DNA of 64,000 bases from Phytophthora hibernalis (GCA_012656075.1 JAAKBF010000009.1:1488001-1552000); one strand, 5' to 3'. Positions 49,017 to 61,538 are shown, counted from the first letter of the stretch. Notes: generated by a model from the letters alone, not told the origin. Made by a program: numbers and translations.

Positions 49017-50179
49017 TCATTGGTTGTAATGTCTCCCGAGACCCTTCACGATAAGCCGCATGATCCAAGAGGCATGGCGAAGCCTCACATACCGACCATT
49101 TTCTATCCTACAGCTCGGCACACAGAACAACAGAACCATCTTTTCCGTGCGACTCATACAGTCCTTGGGATACTTTTGTGCTTCCAGCTGGCTTGATAGT
49201 TTGACTTCTACCGCTTTTGCCAGCTCTACCTGTTTAGCCATCTCGTTCCGCATCGAAGCGTCCGCGCCAATCCTCACACTCGCGATTCGCTTCTCAGCTT
49301 CCGCTACCACCGAAAATGCCTTCTTTTCGGCTTCAACAGCCATCTTGGTGCTGGATGTCTGTAGTTGACGGTTCAACTTTTTCTCCATTGAATTGTCATC
49401 GGCTGTCACACGTTCACGCACAGCGTTCTCCATCTTGTAATTAAACTCCACCACGCGTTTGTCCAGCTTTGTCTCCAGTGTAGCAATACCAGATTCGGTA
49501 TGTTCACGAGCGTCTGCCATTTAAGCCTCAAGTTATTTTTGCATGCGAGTCTCGCACTCGTTTACCTGGGTCGAGACGGCGTGTAGCGCCTGCTGTTGGG
49601 TGTGTTCGACGCGCTCGTGAATGCGAGGCTCTAGGACGGATACGTGCTGCGCGGCCTTTACCTCTACTGCCGCATCAAAGGATGCCTGAGCTATGGTCAT
49701 AGCTCCTTGGAGTTGTTCTTCGCATGCTTGGGCTATATTATCAGGGGCGATTAGCTACGAGTTAGCTACATGAATATCCACAGTTTCACCCAAGCGAGCC
49801 CGGGCTTCGATGATATTCGCCTCTGCTGTATCTGCACGAGCAATAATTGTTTGAACGGCTTCCGCTACCGTCGATTCAGCTGCAGCTTGAGAAGCACGGA
49901 AGCTCTGTTGGAGTTGCACCTGCAGCTTTCTCTCCATTTCCACTGCTGCGATCTTGAATTCACTTCGTATGTGAACAACAAGCTCTTCCATACGACGTTC
50001 AAGGGACAGACTGTTCTGCTATACTTGAAGCTGAGTCTCATACAGCGCTTGTGAGACGTTAATGGGCTGGTGCCCACTGATCTGGAGAATGTCTTCTTGT
50101 AGAGTAAACTTGCGATGGTTGGTCCGCCACGTCCTCCGAACTCTGAGCCCCAGCAATTGCAGCAAGCGCGTGCATCATG
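49017..50179 (-). CDS. Ala/Glu-rich coiled-coil protein (hypothetical)
   Basis: No known domain, but a continuous heptad-like helix across several segments: MMHALAAIAGAQSSEDVADQ from 50179, RRMEELVVHIRSEFKIAAVE (about 49997), EQLQGAMTIAQASFDAAVEV (about 49710), then after an intron starting GTAAACG at about 49565 and ending GGCAG at about 49519, REHTESGIATLETKLDKRVV to about 49150. The frame has a TAG near 50020 and another near 49749 that could be introns or errors, and a shift near 50110. The C-terminal end past about 49165 changes composition and may be intron. Likely a structural or tethering protein. Confidence 0.45.
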
Positions 50180-50611
50180 ATCACCGCGGGTTGAGCTGTA
50201 TCCCGCTAGAGCCGCACTGAGCAGTTTCCGTCTTGCCCAACCGTATCGCGAGGAAAGGAAGAGGTTCTGTCGTTTCAAATAGGCTCGTTCCTTTAAGTAC
50301 GACACGGACCGAACCTGTTTAACCTCGAGAACCAGGTTCTCGAGGCTATACAGGTTCTCCAAAATCCGGAGAACCAGGGGTCGTGTTCGGTTCGTTTCAG
50401 GCTAGGCGCAATGGTATGTCCGAACTTCATACTGTTTCGGTACTATTAAAAACTGTATTACTTTAAAATAGTACTATATTTGAGACTCAATTTGAGATAC
50501 CGGTATGCTACTGTATCTGAAGTACCGGTAATAATATACTTTGAAGTACTACGTAGTACCAGTAGTAGTTTTTGCGGCTTGTTTCAAAATATCCGGTTTA
50601 ATCTGGTAGAA
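50180..50611. other. AT-rich intergenic region with short palindromes
   Basis: Contains TACCGGTA at 50498-50505 and 50523-50530, and TACTTTGAAGTA (one mismatch to the TACTTCGAAGTA palindrome) at 50537-50548. A GAGAACCAGGTTCTCGAG inverted repeat lies at about 50329-50346. No gene seen. Confidence 0.5.
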
Positions 50612-52853
50612 ATGGAGGAGCAAATTCAGCAGTGTTGGGGCTTCCTCTCTCGATGGTGTAGCGCTCTCAAGGAAATCTCACGTATCGGTCCCCACATACT
50701 GACGAGGGGGTCTGGAGCGACCCGTCTCCTCATCTCGAAGTGCGATTTCCTTATCGATTTTTCATCAGGAACAGTGACAGCCACCACTATACGCTTGCAT
50801 CGAGAATGCGGGAAGCGCTAAAGTTGCTGGCGGCGGCAGCTTATGTTGATCCAAGCGCGTGGAGATTTCTACTTTAAAAAGTGGCGTAAATTTGGGAAAA
50901 GAAGGGAAGAAATTTTCGAAAAGGAAATCCCAGTGCGCTTCGTACTGACGAATTTCGCACCCCTACTTGAAAAGAATAAGACGGACGGAACTCAGCTGGA
51001 TATGGGCATGATCCGACATTTTGGGTGTGACCAATCTCACATTTCGACTATGTGGAGGCTTTAGCGAGAATATCAAGAGATGGACACCAGATTGGATGTT
51101 GGTGTGGCTGGAGTGGAGATTGATGTCTCTATTCAAGTTGCAAGGATGTACCAGGATACCGATTTGCTCGACGGGTCCTGGAGGGCTGATCAATATATTC
51201 GTGAGCTATGGAGAAATGTTGAGCGAGGCTCCAAGAAGCGTGTGCCGCCTGGGTCACTGAGGTGCACTTTTGTGCTGGAGCCGATGATGGCTGACTTTAG
51301 ATACCAAGGCTCTATTACGACCAAGCTGGCAGACACGATGGGAAGTGCAATGCGAAGCAGTGTTTTATTCTCTCAGCTGAATGTCAGAGCAGTCATGGAT
51401 GAGGATCATAACCCGGTGGCGAGAATGGCCTTTGGTCATTTTATGAACGCAGTATTTGGTAGTGCACGCCGTTCTTCTGAAATGGAAGGAAGCTGCGATC
51501 CTCCTGATGAGACTTCTCAGCAGAATCCTAATGCATTTCCTGCAGGAACCGTTCACCTGAAGGGCAATGACGGTTTAGAGTTAGAGGCCGCGTGCTCAGC
51601 AATTGTGACAGCCCAAACGACTACAAAGCTATCGATACGCTTTGCTGGGTATCGAGGGTTCACCAAATCAACAGCGAGAAGGGGTGGAAGTGCTTGGCGT
51701 ACGCACTGTTTTCAAAGCGTGCGAGGAAATACTCTTTTCTGAAATCTCTTGCACTGTTCTCTATTCATCACATGAGTGTCATAGACATTGAGGCGTTTGG
51801 TGCTATTCTGGCGTCCGACCACCCAGAAGAGGATTTGTTTGGCTGCCATCGAGGTCAAGTCGACGAGCAAGATGCGGCGTTGCTTGCCAATAGTCGAGTT
51901 CGTTATGAATCCGATGAGCACGGGGAATTCACCACCAGTGAAATGACAATTGCGTCCACCATACATTTAGTGCGGGTATTTGGTGACGATGAGACGAGTG
52001 AGTGGGTCAATGTACAGGTTCCCGGATTTGGCAGATGCCAAGTACAGCGTCAACAGTTGTCATTTCACCCAGAACCGCTGATGGCTCGTTCGTCCGACGT
52101 GACATCGCTTACAATTGGACTTGATGATCCCGACAATGCTAATTATGATGGACTCCCTCTATTTCTGCAGACCATAGGACACTTTTTGGAGAATTTGACG
52201 ATCATAAACATGGTTATCGACCTTGATGTGAATACCGTTCTTCGCAGCTGCCCAAATCTCCAGGAGCTGGCCCTACACTCAGGCATGATCGCTATCCGCT
52301 TGGACTTTCGTGAATTTCGCAAGGGGTGCTGCCAGCGATTCCCAATGATTGGGATGAAACGGTGGTTTTGATCAAGCTACTCAGTACAGTGGGGGACCCA
52401 TTCGTGAATTGTGTCCGACGTTTGCGAGTGTTTGCAATAAATCTCTCTGACCATGAAGATGACCAGCTGGATATCGACTCCATTTTGACAGACCTATTGC
52501 AGATGCTGGATGTAAACCAGACTCTGGAATATCTCGATGTCATTGCCCCGAAGGAGCATCAACACTATCTCGGTCAGTTCAGGATGCACCACCTGCAACC
52601 AATTTTTCGGTCTCGAGGTTACGAGCTTCAAAGCAAACTTGCGTTTCTGAGTCTCCAGCAACCCGCTTCAGATGAAGCTCCTCCAAATAAAAAGCACACC
52701 GCAGTGGTACTGGCTCGCCCCGCTCTCTACGCGCTAGACAGACTCGCGTTATCGAACATTTTCGCGTTTGCTGCAGCACCTGTTCTTCGACAAGTTTATT
52801 TCCGTGAGGAGCGACGCAGTGATAGCTTGATAGAGGGGGATCCTGCAATCTGA
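50612..52853 (+). CDS. LRR-like hypothetical protein, oomycete type (frameshifted)
   Basis: A protein of about 740 residues assembled from frames at 50612-50821 (MEEQIQQCWGFLSRWCSALK), about 50790-51064 (MREALKLLAAAAYVDPSAWR, then KKWRKFGKRREEIFEKEIPV), 51080-51742, 51592-52371 and 52326-52853. Frame changes fall near 50795, 50870, 51070, 51600 and 52330. Near 52200 it reads IINMVIDLDVNTVLRSCPNL followed by QELALHSG, and later DVNQTLEYLDVIAP and LSNIFAFAAAPVLRQVYFR, a leucine-rich-repeat-like rhythm. From memory this ending resembles proteins found in many copies in Phytophthora genomes, but I cannot verify that here. Function unknown. Confidence 0.55.
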
Positions 52854-52863
52854 TACTACGAAG

Positions 52864-52875
52864 TACTTCGAAGTA
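52864..52875. repeat. Palindrome TACTTCGAAGTA, copy 3
   Basis: Exact 12-base palindrome 11 bp after the stop of the preceding gene, within GTACTTCGAAGTAC. Confidence 0.6.
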
Positions 52876-52949
52876 CCAAGTTGAAGTTGACCATCACTCC
52901 TCCGACCGTACTTTATCAACCACTTCACCCTTTCATTTCCGCATTTGCC

Positions 52950-53431
52950 GGGTACGCGTGACAGCAACATCCGACCCAAAGAGCGATCAGGAAACGTTGC
53001 AGTTGATCGCCAGCCTCTCGCACCAGCTCGAGGCCGAGAGACGCGCGCATGGCGCCATCCAAGCGCGTGTCTGCAGACAAACGCCAAGCTCCTGGACGCT
53101 GTCGTATCATACGGCAACAATTTCCGCATGACTCGGGGCCTGTTGCCCACGCCCGAGCGAAAGAAAACGTGGGGCCCGTTATCGTCCCCAACAGACCCGA
53201 CGCCATCCGCGTGGAGTACCCTCGATCGAGACGGTGGCAAGGGAAATTAAAGACATCACCGGACGGCCGCGCAGCCGATGCTCATCGAGTTGGGAGGACG
53301 AGGCGACACAGATGAAAAAGTTCATTGCTGCACGTGGCAACGCGGTGCTGAAACATCGAGCGAAGGAAATGAAGGCGGTGCGGTGGCTAGTAGATTTTTC
53401 AAGTGATTGTTTTAAGGAATACGAGCTGTAG
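52950..53431 (+). CDS. Possible short coiled-coil gene
   Basis: Coding-like pieces in two or three frames: QETLQLIASLSHQLEAERRA (about 52990), KRVSADKRQAPGRCRIIRQQ (about 53060) and MKKFIAARGNAVLKHRAKEM to a stop at 53431. No Met was found at the 5' end and no family is recognised. It may be a relic or a frameshifted small gene. 53432-53585 holds nothing visible. Confidence 0.28.
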
Positions 53432-53585
53432 TTGTCGTTTACAGGATACGAGTTGAGCTGTTGACGCGTTCACTCGGGCCGGCACTTTGCCTTCGACAAG
53501 ACTTTCAAACTTGCCTTCAAGGAAAGGGTTAAGGATGCACTTTTTGAGTTTCAGTCTCGACTGCGCAGCTTTCGAGCGTGGCGAG

Positions 53586-56500
53586 TCACTTGCAGTCTTC
53601 CAGATCCATTCTGCGGCAGAGCTCGTGCAGGAAAGAGCGCGTCCATTTGTGGCTATTGCCTCGCGACTTCACAAAATTACTTATCGTTACCTCTCGTTGG
53701 GTCAACGGACGAAGCAGCGCACGGAACACGGGCCTCACTACAGTATGTTGACGTTTAGGAACCATCGTCTCCCCGTTAAACAAATAGCATGCCGAAGTCG
53801 ACAATAGTTGTATAGATCTGTCCAACTCAGAGCCGAGGGCTAGATGCATGTCGCGGAACTTCGAGTACTTCCCAACACGATCGATACTATCACCAGCGAA
53901 GCTGAGGTTCACAAATCGGAAGCTGGTAGCCGAACTCGACCATACCAGCTTCAATATGTGATCCGCCTCGCACTCCGACACCAATAAGATGTCATCGTTG
54001 TCGAAAACCAGCAGAACATCAATTAGACGCAAGAACTCGTTCGTGTTTCCCGAGCCAGAATCGTTTTGAAAAATTCACTGTTCCGAAGATGTGAGCGGTC
54101 GTCCAATTCAATTCCGCCAGCTCGGGGATATCTGCTACCGAATAAAGCCCTCCATGTCCAAGATTTGCACGACTCCATTCAGCTCACGCACCGAACGGAC
54201 ACTTAAAATGGCGCTATAGTTCCACGGCTCCTCCTGTGCAGGGGAGCACTGCGCTACTTCACACTCTCTTATGCGCAGTTGGTCTTCCTGTGTCTGCAAC
54301 TCTAGCTCACACTCGTCCGTATGCGAGGAGGCACAAACCTCGTCGTCAAGCCCGTACATGGAGCCTCTGCTACAGATTTGAGTTACCAAATCGTCTTCAA
54401 ACCTCAATTGAGCCTTTGACTCAATGATTCGAGCAATCTTGTTTACATTGAGCTGGCCCTGGTACAGCGTTTCCAGAGACCAATTTTCATCCACTAGCTC
54501 TGCTCCTCGGTCGTGTTGAGTCTTCCGGAAATGAATACCATTGCCTGCCCACTCCAATAACCCACGTACAGCTTCTTCCTTCGTGTTGTCCATGACCCAA
54601 TCCAGCACGTTAATCGCGGCCAAGTCTGCAACATCACTTTTCCCGCTCGTTTGAAGGATACTTTGTGCAACCTCGTCAAAGCTTGCAATCCAGAGCGTTT
54701 GGTCGCGTCCAAGCTGCCTCATGCGGCCAGCGCCTTGCATCAATTTGTCCTTGGTCAGCTTCGGGCCTAGTGTAATTACAGCTGCAGCATCTGGAAGAAG
54801 CTTCATGTCGGACCCTCTTGAGCGAGCTTCGTCAAAAATCACAAACGTCTCTTTTTCGAGCATCGCCGCGTTTTTCAGCGGCATCTTAACTTGTCGATCC
54901 TTCTCTGCTATCGTCCAGCAGTTGTGGCGGGTATCATAGTACGTTACGCCAGCGAAGGCAAAGTCTGACAGTCCAAGAAGGAATTTTGCTGCATCTTCGT
55001 TTCCCACTCCAGCAAGTAGAGCACCCGTATCAATGAGAGCTGTTGGGTATCTGTCGAGAACACGCACGTGTTGAGGTAAAAGTTTATCACTTCCATGCAA
55101 AATTTGTAGACGCGGCGGAGGATCTGGAGCTGTCGATTGTCGGCAAGACTAATATGGCGGACATCACGCAGACTCTTTTGGTCTTCATCCCCAAGACGTG
55201 CTGCAACTCTGGAATACCATTGTTCGTATTCTTGCTCTTGCTCAGAAGTATTCAAACGCAACAACTTCTCAAATGCATCATCAACTTCCTTGTTAGTGAG
55301 GCCTCTGTGATAATATCCCAGCAGTGTAAGCACGATGCAAACATCAGGTTGGCTGAATTCGGATCGTTCCGAAGGAACATCAGCAGCGCGGTAGGGAAGC
55401 GCAATTTTCTTCTTTCGTGAACTGCAAAGCGGGAGACCAAAATCCACTCGATATCGTTTTTCGAGACAATGTTCCAACACACCAAATGCCAATAGCCCAC
55501 GAAGCGCGAGTAGCTGGCATTGGAAGGGCAATAATTATTCCATGTGACTACCAAGGGCTTCCTGTAGACTCACACTCGAATCCGTAATGGCCTTTACAAT
55601 CGACTTTTGGGCAAGTTTGCCAAGCTCACCCAACCACATTAGCTCGTACGGGGCGTTTTCGATCAGATCCAGCACAAGCGCCTCTTTCAGCCCCTGTCGG
55701 CGCTTCTTGGTACTGTCCACAACAGCGCTAAGACGTGTTCCTTCGTATGCACCAAGGCGACCCGAGTAGTCTGGAGAGGAACAGGAGACGTGAGGAGCGT
55801 GCAATATCGAAGCCACTCGAGACTTCACTAATTTGTTTGTCATTACTCGCAAAAGTGCCTCTGCAGCAGTCCAGCGATCAATTCCGTAAAGAAGAGGACC
55901 AGGGGTGCCCACGGCATACACCAAATGATACTTGTGGTGAAGTAATGCGTCGCTCTCGTCCAGCACATCAACAAACTGATCATTGTCAAGAATTTGATCC
56001 AACGTCTCGATGACGGGATCATCATCCGCGAGCTCAAAGCGCTTCAACTCGAGAGACATCCGATGCTCAGGAGCTACCATCTGAATGCCACCATTCTGTT
56101 TCAGTTCCTCGAGAGTGTCACGAATTAGCAGAAGACCACGCTCGTTCAAGGCAATGTTGCGATCAAAGGGCTGTTCAAACACACCAAGCTGCACATTCGA
56201 CGCTGACAGGTAGCGGTGCATGAACTGCTGCGCCTCGCCCAGCAAAGAACTCAAAAATGTGCGCGCACGATTCGTGAATGACAACTTTGTGTGAAGTGAA
56301 GAAACAGCATCGGTAAAATCACGCGCGTCTTGCCACGGCCCATGTTCAGCTGGCACACAGTTCCAGGCTGATCGATTAGGTGTTTCGCGACCACATACTG
56401 TTCGTGACGAATCTGCAGCCCCCCTCCCCCTCGAATGCTAACCAGTACGGAAAGTCTGTCGTCTTCAACTGTCGAACGTTGGCCAGTTCTTCAATCAACT

Positions 56501-59500
56501 GCGAGTCGGATAACTCGGACAGGCGATTTGCCTTCCAGAGGAGCCTTTCAGCCTTGTCTTCAAGGACGCAGACCTGTACTTCAGGATGCATTCTTTGAGT
56601 TTCACTCTCGATTCCACGCAAAGTCTGGGCGCTAATTTGCTCAGCGTTTCGTCGTCGACTACACAGCGTACGAGATCGCTCACAGTCAAGATCGGCAAAA
56701 GTTGGCAAGCGTCAACAGTGTATCACGCTTGCTGTCTACAGATTGTTTAAAGGAATTCCTCAAGCACTCCTCCATCTTACATCGACGGGATGAAACTTCG
56801 GCAAACAGTGTAGTAAATGACTCTACAAGCGTGTATGATGAGCCATTCAGCGATACTTGAGGCTGAGAGTGGTGGTAGTTCCAGCTCTGCTCCAGTTCAT
56901 GCAGCATCGCTTTGCTCATCGCGTTCGAAGTGCTACTTCTCAACTCCAGTGACGGAATGTTTTGCCTATTCACGTCAAAGCTAAGAAAGCGAGCCAATTG
57001 GGTTTCGGTGGTCTTCACAAAATCAACGATATCTCTTCGCGAGAAGGGACACCTACTGACAACCGATGTACGCATCCGAGAATGCGATTTTCCTCCCTGC
57101 TTCGTAATTGCGAGCGGAGAGGATTGCGTTGTGTTAGATTCATACACATATCGGCGTACTCGGTTTTCTCGTCTGCGCTTAGTATTGTCGTGTTCGGAGT
57201 CCTATCTTTTCCGAATAGGAACGCGAGACGGTCTGCATCCGCCAGCAATGACACAGCCAATATCTTCACTGTTGGTTCCCGGTAACTCAATTTGCATATC
57301 GTTTGTAAAATATTCTTCTCTGGGGTTGAAAATGGCCGAATCGATCGGCATGCCCGTAACATCTGCACTGCTGCCTCTGCCCCCGTCATTTCCAAGCGCT
57401 TGCTAGGTACATTCGTCGCAGCTCTTGCGTAAACGGCAGCCAACTGCATCCTCGCGCTGATTGTCTCCGCTTCAAATACCAATAGCCGTCGATGCTGATC
57501 GTAGCACGCGACCAATAGTTCATCCTCGTTCGAAACGTTGATATCGACCATTCCGCCTTCTGATTCCATGACGCTTCCAACTGGAAGCAGCATTCTCAGC
57601 TTGGGCCGCGATGTGTCCGATTTGTCTTTCAAAACCAAGACTACAGTAGATATCTACTGAAGCGCGGCAGAAAATCATCAAATTGCTGGTTTGTTGCCAA
57701 GATGTACCCCTTATGCTCAACGGACTCAAATTCCATGCTACTCAAATTTTGTGAGCACATGAAAGATGCTACGAAGTGACTGCTGCTTGTGAGCAACCCT
57801 CTCGTACCCGGTGAGATTAGCCAGAATTTGCTCGTTTTGAAGTTTCCAATCATTGAACGGCACTTTGTAGCACTGCAGGACATTATCCTCGTCGAACGCA
57901 GCAACAAAAATCACCTCACGACATTTGGCCTTTGTCGGCCGGAACAGGACGCAGTTTTCTCAACCCAATACCAGTGCGAGTACAGTTCTCGCAGTCGCAC
58001 TGGAAACAGCTTCCTGAAAGCATTAATCCAGCCCATTGAACATAATTGAAGAGTGCTGCTGATCCCTTCTACCGAATTTGTACTGATTTCTTGAACAAAG
58101 AGCTCTCCATCCGCCTGAAGTGAGAAGTCGTACACTCGATCGTAGAATTTACGTTTTGTTCGGAGGACGGCATCATGGAAAACACCTCGAAGTTGCAACT
58201 TTCAAATAGCTTCACGAATCGTCTGTGCTCCCGAATGTCATTTGGAAGTCCGCCAGGGGGATTTCCATCCGTCAGAACTACACCCGTGAACAGGTTAACC
58301 ACGAACCTGGCATCGGTTGTTTCGAAGCAGCTCCCAAACTGCCTGCTAGCGAGCGGGAGCTCACTCAACTGCTTCCACTCCAAACGAGCAGGGGCGTTGG
58401 GTTTTCCAAGCCCACCAAAGTAGTTAGAACGTTATTAGCTCCGCTCTTTTTCACGTAGGCGATTAACTCTGCAATCTGACGAGACATCACCTCGGTGACA
58501 CAGTTTTCAACTCGAAGCATCATTTTTGTGGTTTCCATGTTGATAGTTGCACAGATGAACGCACTACGAAAGAGCACACTGAGCTCGCACACTTCCTGAG
58601 CCATTTCATCATCCCACGGCCCCTGCACGTAGGCTAACAGAGCGAAAGCATACAAAATGCACTCCTTTTGGCGAGACTCGGCAATTTGTTGCAATGTGTA
58701 GTGTTGTCGCGCATCCTTTTCATTCTCCGCCCAGCGTAGTCAAGATGAATCCTTTTGGTGCTACAGAGTGGAGTGTGGTCAATAGTTTCATCGAGCAATT
58801 GCCTCAAGAGCTTAGTCATTTGCAATGGATGAATGTTTGGCCTGGACAGGGAGATATACGAGGAAACTTGGTGTACGCAAACTTGAATCAGCAACCGAGA
58901 GGCTTTGAGAAAACGGCGTTCCTTGCGCTCGGGTCACTCCGCGCATTTCCCAACCAGCAGTACCGGAAGTTACAGTGTGCCTTGAACGATGACGTTCTAC
59001 CATGGACACATCCTTGTGTGGAAACCGTAGTGCGGCAATCGCTGTATCAAGTCGGAGATCTCACAGATGACGTCGAGCCACAGTTGCTGTGGAAAACAGA
59101 CATGATTCAAGGCGATAAAGGTCTTCAGACTTTTGCGCTATGCTTGGAGCCGTCGCCAAAAAGCTAGAGCAGACCCCACGTAGGTTCGAATGTGTGTGTA
59201 AATTGCGTTCATGTCGGGACTGCTCCTCGCAAACTTTAGTGCGAACTCAAACGTTGACTTCTGATCGGTCAAGTGGAAAAGCGGGCATCCTCTTGTTTTC
59301 TCGTTCCATCCACGAATGTATTTTGCAACGCGTTGGACAGCAGAAACCGCAGCACGATCACTCAAGACACAAACTTTGAGGTCCTTCCACGCGAGAGCGA
59401 TATTGTACTCAGCGCACAGGGGCACTTCGTTGACACATTCCCGATGAACCAGACAAAATGCGACCCAAATCACTAGCATTTCGCGACTGCGTTGCTCCAC

Positions 59501-61040
59501 GTTCAAAATGGACGTCATTCGCGAAAGCTTCCGCCACTTACAGACTGTTTCCTGGTACACCGTGACGAGCGATTGCATACGCTCTAAAATGCCACCATGA
59601 TCACGTTCATCGGGCTCGTCCTCTACTAACTTCGTAGACTTGGCGAACATGAACGCCTCAGTTGTCCTCATTACCAGAATGGACTCGTACGCCACAGAAG
59701 CACCATTTGAGTTTACCCATTCTAACAGATTGTCGAGACTGCATGATGCAACATCGAGAAATCTACACTCCCCCGTTGACCCGCGCACGACGTCGACGGT
59801 CCTCGATGCTTTCAGTACTGTTTTGATCAGTATCTCGCTTTGGCGAAGCCATTTCTACACCACAGCTCAATTCACAAAGCTTCTCCAGGTTTGCTCCGCT
59901 CGGTAAAACGTACTGCGATGCTGTTTGGCTGTTCATCGTGTTCACAAATCCGTCAATGCTGGATCGCAACGTAGTACATCGGTCTTGGAGCTCAGACACG
60001 TCGTATCCATCTCCCAAAATCTCAACAACGTTCTGGATGATGACTTGTAGCATGAAAAACATGTCGTCGACCAACTCACATCCGAAATGCACGTCGATAG
60101 AATCGCTACTGAAAACCGCTTCTGCCTCTGTCGCCGCCGTTTGAAGTAAACTCAACTTCAACATGATCATTGTCTTCCGGAATAATCCTTCTCCGCAGCA
60201 CAAGTTATGCTTGATCGCTGCCTTAACGAGTGACCAGCACGTATCACGAGGTCTACCTCCAGTATGTTGCCCTACATCCGTAGTTCCTCCTTGTGGAGAA
60301 ACCCGTTTCTTGTCATCTCCCGTGACTGACGCGACAGCACAGCGCACAACTGCTGCTATGAACGCTGGGGTCTTCTGATGCCCCAACTCGTTGGTCGCCG
60401 CACTTCTCTCGGATCTGCTGGTTTGTTTCGCTTCGCTGAGCTTCGAGTCAAACGCCGTTTTAAAGTCCTCCACCAGGTCCGAGTCCAGATCTGCGCATTG
60501 CCAAACGTGATGCGTATTAGGAACGGAGCCATGAATGCAGTCACCAGTTGGCAAAAATGCAGGGCTCCTTCCCACCCGTCGACGAAAATCACCTCGAGCT
60601 TCACGACGGTAGAACCAAGCATGGTTCGTTGGATGGCACAGCCATACTTAGGCAGCCACGGGTCATACCAGACGTCACCTCGTTCGTGTTTTTCATTACT
60701 CGAAAGACGTCGACAAACCTCCTTCAACGTCTCAACGTCGTGAACTGTGAAAACCCAAGCCGGGACGACTCGATCGTTCGCGAGAGGATCAACACGTCCA
60801 CACGAGGGTTTGTCGACCTCAACCGCCTTCAGATCTGCAACAAACGCTGCAAAGTGCTTCGTATTAGTCTCACATTCCGCAGCTTCCTGGCAGTGACTTG
60901 GCGCTTTGTGTCTGAAGCGAAACACCGCGTTCCACAGCTCGTTCTCCGTCTTCATCTGGTCGAACTGGTTCTTGGTTCTTCCTCAAAGCCAGCAACTGCA
61001 AAAGTGCCGATGGCTCTTACATTCTTTCAATCAGCTGGGG
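53586..61040 (-). CDS. Giant DUF3638/DUF3645 protein
   Basis: A protein of about 2,480 residues of a poorly characterised eukaryotic family. The DUF3638 part (about 56420-55540) has the conserved LAFEGEG entry, EQYVVAKHL-type residues, a P-loop LNMGRGKTRVILPM (about 56356-56315) and ILDxxDxLLHHKYHLVYAVG. The DUF3645 part (about 55531-54950) has VPSERSEFSQPDVCIVLTLL followed by GYYHRGLTN. Then come PTALIDTGALLAG, a DEAR box in FVIFDEARSRGSDM (about 54833) and QGAGRMRQLG (about 54720), resembling helicase motifs II and VI. The C-terminus ends near RPLTQREVTISNF and a stop at 53586. The upstream half (about 61040-56690) is carried in many short frames, with changes roughly every 300-800 bp. One block, about 58735-59165, is in the opposite orientation. 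The start is uncertain; SALLQLLALRKNQEP near 61020 is the first part I trust. Suspected roles are NTP-dependent, unproven. Confidence 0.8.
58735..59165 (+). other. Inverted internal block of the DUF3638 gene
   Basis: An open plus-strand frame that reads as part of the same protein as its minus-strand surroundings: MNPFGATEWSVVNSFIEQLP, then RGNLVYANLNQQPRGFEKTA, LGSLRAFPNQQYRKLQ, and VETVVRQSLYQVGDLTDD. Minus-strand coding ends on one side at AIYTHIRTYVGSALAFWRRL (about 59145) and resumes on the other at WAENEKDARQHYTLQQIAES (about 58735), consistent with this segment flipped in place. Confidence 0.7.
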
Positions 61041-61088
61041 TCAACTTCCATCTCTCTTGAATGCCAGTTGTGCCAGAGAGACAATATA

Positions 61089-61409
61089 TCATGTTTCCGT
61101 AGTATAGACCACAGGTTGACAGACTAGATTGGATGCATGTTTCTTTCCCGCGAAGTCCGCCAGCTTCTTAATCAACGACAAGTTCAACAGCGACGACTTC
61201 TTGCCCTTTTCATCTTGGTAGCAATTGACCCAAGTGTGTCTGGCACCAAACACGCTGAAGACCACCCGTTCATCTAGGAGTGTCCGCACACAGCAAAAAA
61301 ATGGTAGCGTCGTGCTGTCCGATCCAAAAGCTTGTCGAAATCTTTCTAGACGGTTGAGCGACCTCAGGTCTTGAGGACCCCATTGGCTCATGAAATGCGT
61401 TTTGACCAA
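61089..61409 (-). CDS. Open frame upstream of the DUF3638 gene
   Basis: A 106-codon minus-strand frame (MVKTHFMSQWGPQD..) with coding-like composition, including RTLLDERVVFSVFGARHTW. It could be the N-terminus of the DUF3638 protein or an unrelated exon. No recognised domain, and the junction to the next exon is not clear. Confidence 0.28.
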   Translation of the reverse strand: MVKTHFMSQWGPQDLRSLNRLERFRQAFGSDSTTLPFFCCVRTLLDERVVFSVFGARHTWVNCYQDEKGKKSSLLNLSLIKKLADFAGKKHASNLVCQPVVYTTET

Positions 61410-61538
61410 TCAGCAGGTATGAAGGAGAGTGAATGTCTGTCAGCTGACAAGTCTGTCATAGACGACAGCTCTACAGGCTGTAGTACATGTACAGCCCTGC
61501 ACCTGGAGCATCTTTCGAGGACTTTGGCTCGACATGGC

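Noticed and set aside
50329..50360. Palindrome GAGAACCAGGTTCTC as a transposon end
   Set aside because: No second copy and no bounded element; described only within the intergenic entry.
58694..59167. Separate plus-strand gene inside the DUF3638 locus
   Set aside because: Its sequence fits the missing part of the surrounding protein, so an inverted block is the simpler reading.
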